Shown here in pieces: positions 32,617 through 34,300 of a DNA stretch of 34,300 nt (position 1 is the stretch's first letter; each line of letters begins with the position of its first letter). Source of the stretch: Methanosaeta sp. PtaU1.Bin060 (GTDB lineage: Archaea; Halobacteriota; Methanosarcinia; Methanotrichales; Methanotrichaceae). The position numbers were made by a program, and so were the translations under genes. The DNA is taken from positions 1 to 34,300 of the forward strand of contig MVRK01000063.1 of assembly GCA_002067365.1 (NCBI GenBank), read 5' to 3'. The notes under the pieces were generated by a model. The model had not been told where the DNA came from and searched no databases. It saw only the letters and a list, made by a program, of their open reading frames with translations.

Positions 32617-33294
32617 ATGAGTCTCTTTAAAAGGCCCTTCGTCTTCATCAACTCGGCCATGAGCGCCGACGGCAAGATCAGCTCCGTGGAGAGAAAACAG
32701 GTGCATATCTCTGGGAAGGCAGATCTCTCCAGGGTCGACGCCCTGAGGGCAAAGAGCGACGCCGTCATGGTGGGCGTCGGGACTGTGCTGGCTGATGATC
32801 CCGGCCTGAGGGTCAAATCCGAGCCCCTGCGCAATGCGAGGATCAAAGCCGGAAAACCTGAAAATCCCCTTCGAGTCGTGGCGGACAGCCTTGCGCGAAC
32901 GCCGCCCACTTCAAAGGTGCTGGGTCAGGGGTCTCTCATCGCCATCTCGGCCGCTGCTCCAGAGGATCGGGTGGCCAGCCTCTCTCAGAGGACTGAGACT
33001 TTGTTGTGCGGCGAAAAAACGGTGGACCTGCCAGAATTGCTGGCGACGCTTCACGATAAAGGTGTCCGCCGGCTGATGGTGGAGGGCGGGGCAACCCTCA
33101 ACTGCTCTCTGATCAAGGCGGGCCTTGTGGACGAGATATACGTATATGTCGGAGCTCTGCTGATCGGGGGAAAGGATGCGCCCACCCTCGTGGACGGGGT
33201 GGGCTTCACATCGGGCTTCCCCAGGCTCAAGCTGATCTCTCTTGAGCCCCTCGAGAGTGGCGTTCTGATGAGATGGGCAGTCGCCGGGGCTTGA
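32617..33294 (+). CDS. arfC: 2,5-diamino-6-(ribosylamino)-pyrimidinone 5'-phosphate reductase
   Basis: It reduces the ribose of the riboflavin/F420 precursor to the ribityl form, using NADPH, in the cytoplasm. The 225-residue RibD C-terminal-type (dihydrofolate-reductase fold) protein opens PFVFINSAMSADGKIS, has VGVGTVLADDP near 48-58, RVVADS, and the substrate loop LMVEGGATLNCSLIKAGLVDEI near 153-174, ending with the ESGVLMRW strand. In archaea reduction precedes deamination, and the deaminase is a separate enzyme; a deaminase-like protein is divergently transcribed here. It ends before a hairpin between convergent genes. Confidence 0.93.
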   Translation: MSLFKRPFVFINSAMSADGKISSVERKQVHISGKADLSRVDALRAKSDAVMVGVGTVLADDPGLRVKSEPLRNARIKAGKPENPLRVVADSLARTPPTSKVLGQGSLIAISAAAPEDRVASLSQRTETLLCGEKTVDLPELLATLHDKGVRRLMVEGGATLNCSLIKAGLVDEIYVYVGALLIGGKDAPTLVDGVGFTSGFPRLKLISLEPLESGVLMRWAVAGA

Positions 33295-33307
33295 GAAGAC
33301 TGCCACG

Positions 33308-33327
33308 CCCAAGGGTCCCCACTTGGG
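33308..33327. terminator. Hairpin between convergent genes
   Basis: CCCAAG and CTTGGG pair across an 8-nt loop 14 bases after the arfC stop and before the DUF169 stop. It is followed by a pyrimidine-rich tract (TCCTTTCCTC). A terminator or protective 3' stem is likely but no long T-run follows. Confidence 0.35.
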
Positions 33328-33345
33328 GGCTCCTTTCCTCACTCT

Positions 33346-34080
33346 CTAGCTCTTTGCCTCCTTCTTGACAGCCTCGTGCCAGCCCCTTAAGAAGGCATCC
33401 CAATCCAAATAGTGCTCTTTCAGGACTTTGCAGATATCCTCCATCATCTTGAAGGGGATTCCCACAACAACGCTCTGATCATCCAGGCCTGCGTTACGCG
33501 CCGATCCGTCGCAGCCCAGAGATATGTTCACCTCTCCCTTCAGATAGGGTGATGATGTGGCATCGACGCAGAAGGACTGGATTCCAGCTGTGTTGAAGGT
33601 GGACCTGCCTCCCTCCTTGTACATGACGGCCTGCACAATCCTGCGGGCCTGGAGAGCATTTCCCACGAATATGACAACATCCGGGTTGACCTCAATCTTG
33701 TCCAGAGGCGCGACATATGTGGCCACTATGCTGCCCGGGTCAAGACGCGGCATGCTCCCGACGATGCTGGCCCCGATCTCCTTCGTCTCGCACTTATGCA
33801 GCTTGTCGAAATACAGGGACCCTGTGGCGATGTTCTCAGGGCACTGCATCAGCCCGAGGCCCGAGGCCCCGCCCTTGCATTCATGGTAATCGGCATGCGC
33901 CAAAAAGCTCTCGCCCTCAAGCCTTGCGTTCTGGATCATCTGGCAGTACCGGAAGGGCCTCTCAAGCGATTCGAGATCCTTGGGAATCTCAGCCTCGCTC
34001 TTGAACAAAGCTACTCCAACGATATTGTCCTTGATTCCGAGGGACCCCTTCATGATGTTCGACATCTCTTCGAGATTCAT
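33346..34080 (-). CDS. DUF169 family protein
   Basis: A 244-residue cytoplasmic protein of the DUF169 family, abundant in methanogens and anaerobes. Conserved features are the start NLEEMSNIMKGSLGI, RYCQMIQNAR (Cys46), HECKGGASGLGL (Cys68), MQCPE (Cys80) and a fourth Cys at 97, with GCDGSAR near the C-terminal third. The Cys-rich N-terminal half suggests metal or cofactor binding; no activity is established for the family that I can name. I start at ATG 34080, with GGTG about eight bases upstream; the frame extends to 34116 with unrelated residues. A 13-bp tandem repeat lies 67 bases upstream. Confidence 0.87.
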   Translation of the reverse strand: MNLEEMSNIMKGSLGIKDNIVGVALFKSEAEIPKDLESLERPFRYCQMIQNARLEGESFLAHADYHECKGGASGLGLMQCPENIATGSLYFDKLHKCETKEIGASIVGSMPRLDPGSIVATYVAPLDKIEVNPDVVIFVGNALQARRIVQAVMYKEGGRSTFNTAGIQSFCVDATSSPYLKGEVNISLGCDGSARNAGLDDQSVVVGIPFKMMEDICKVLKEHYLDWDAFLRGWHEAVKKEAKS

Positions 34081-34146
34081 CGCAGTACACCATGGAGGGA
34101 TCTGTCGAGATCGCATTTCTCATTTGCGCTCATCATGAGCAGGGCA

Positions 34147-34198
34147 GATATCAAGGGTGGATATCAAAGGTGGATATCAAAGGTGGATATCAAAGGTG
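34147..34198. repeat. 13-bp tandem repeat, four copies
   Basis: Four head-to-tail copies of GATATCAAAGGTG (the first has GGG for AAG's final A, that is CAAGGGTG), each containing the palindrome GATATC. They lie between the DUF169 start and an IS605-type 3' end. They may be an array of operator sites, or slipped-strand expansion next to the mobile element. Confidence 0.8.
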
Positions 34199-34230
34199 GA
34201 GGGCAGGTACAGGCAGATGAAATCCGTGAA

Positions 34231-34256
34231 CACTCCCCGCCCTAAAGAGCGGAGCT
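34231..34256 (-). mobile_element. IS200/IS605 right-end hairpin of the adjoining tnpB element
   Basis: ACTCCCCGC...GCGGAG followed by CTTCTAGC forms an imperfect hairpin overlapping the tnpB stop codon on the minus strand, the usual arrangement at the right end of these elements. In TnpB systems this segment is the 3' part of the omega (guide) RNA, whose guide would be taken from the flank, here towards 34230 and lower. Confidence 0.5.
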
Positions 34257-34300
34257 TCTAGCGTTTTGCAGAGATTGTGTTCCCAATCTCAATATGTTTA
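34242..34300 (-). CDS. tnpB: TnpB-family protein, C-terminal end (partial)
   Basis: The minus-strand frame entering from the window's right edge reads NILRLGTQSLQNARSSAL and stops at TAG 34242-34244. NILRLG followed by SL is the typical end of archaeal IS200/IS605 TnpB proteins after the last RuvC aspartate (N-A-S-x-N-I-L-R-x-G). Only 18 codons are inside the window, so intactness cannot be judged. TnpB is an RNA-guided nuclease that supports element retention. The frame overlaps the right-end hairpin. Confidence 0.65.
   Translation of the reverse strand, partial: NILRLGTQSLQNARSSAL

Noticed and set aside
34147-34198. CRISPR-like array
   Set aside because: Units are 13 bp, directly adjacent and without spacers, so it is a simple tandem repeat.

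Overview
The window reads as chromosome from a methanogenic archaeon, most likely an aceticlastic Methanothrix (Methanosaeta)-type member of the Methanosarcinia. The support is a set of typically archaeal or methanogen genes: a GHMP-type shikimate kinase, a fused chorismate lyase/beta-RFAP synthase for tetrahydromethanopterin, HMG-CoA reductase, a UbiD-family decarboxylase of the type used in the archaeal mevalonate route, an archaeal riboflavin-pathway reductase, an Lhr helicase, DUF1614, DUF1616 and DUF169 proteins, AT-rich TATA boxes with several apparently leaderless genes, and GGTGAT/GGAGG ribosome sites. The genus is an inference from gene content. No rRNA, complete tRNA or CRISPR array was found.

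Layout. 1-579 is gene-poor, with an IS200/IS605-type terminal hairpin and a 17-bp direct repeat. 580-2622 is a tight four-gene operon (predicted PD-(D/E)XK-like protein, shikimate kinase, chorismate mutase, PurE). It is followed by a universal stress protein and an unlisted 37-aa membrane peptide. 3435-6089 (minus) holds an M42 aminopeptidase and the fused methanopterin enzyme. 6163-8326 (plus) holds a class II HMG-CoA reductase and prephenate dehydratase. 8407-15218 is an envelope region: two secreted proteins (one extremely Tyr/Trp-rich), a CrtC/AttH-like lipocalin protein, a SLOG/TIGR00725 protein, LemA and a DUF2207 protein. 15422-22499 (plus) holds Lhr helicase, a phenylacetate-CoA ligase homologue, DUF1614, UbiD and a coiled-coil/winged-helix protein.

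22545-24424 (minus) has an OFA-type MFS transporter, a 105-aa protein and a 31-aa one-helix membrane peptide. A gamma carbonic anhydrase (CamH-like) lies across an AT-rich divergent gap. 25468-29097 encodes a 1209-residue DUF1616 surface protein with seven repeats of exactly 99 residues. 29369-31462 (minus) is a UspA, quadruple-CBS, exonuclease III operon. 31508-33294 is a divergent pair, an amidohydrolase and the riboflavin-pathway reductase, driven from what looks like one shared TATA element. The right edge has a DUF169 protein, a 13-bp tandem repeat and the last codons of an IS605-type tnpB.

Functionally, chorismate metabolism is spread over three loci: shikimate kinase and chorismate mutase, prephenate dehydratase, and chorismate lyase fused to the next methanopterin enzyme. 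Two isoprenoid-lipid enzymes (HMG-CoA reductase and the UbiD homologue) are also present. The least explained parts are the Tyr-rich secreted protein, the 7 x 99-residue surface protein, the small membrane peptides, the two bidirectional TATA elements and the IS605 remnants at both edges.
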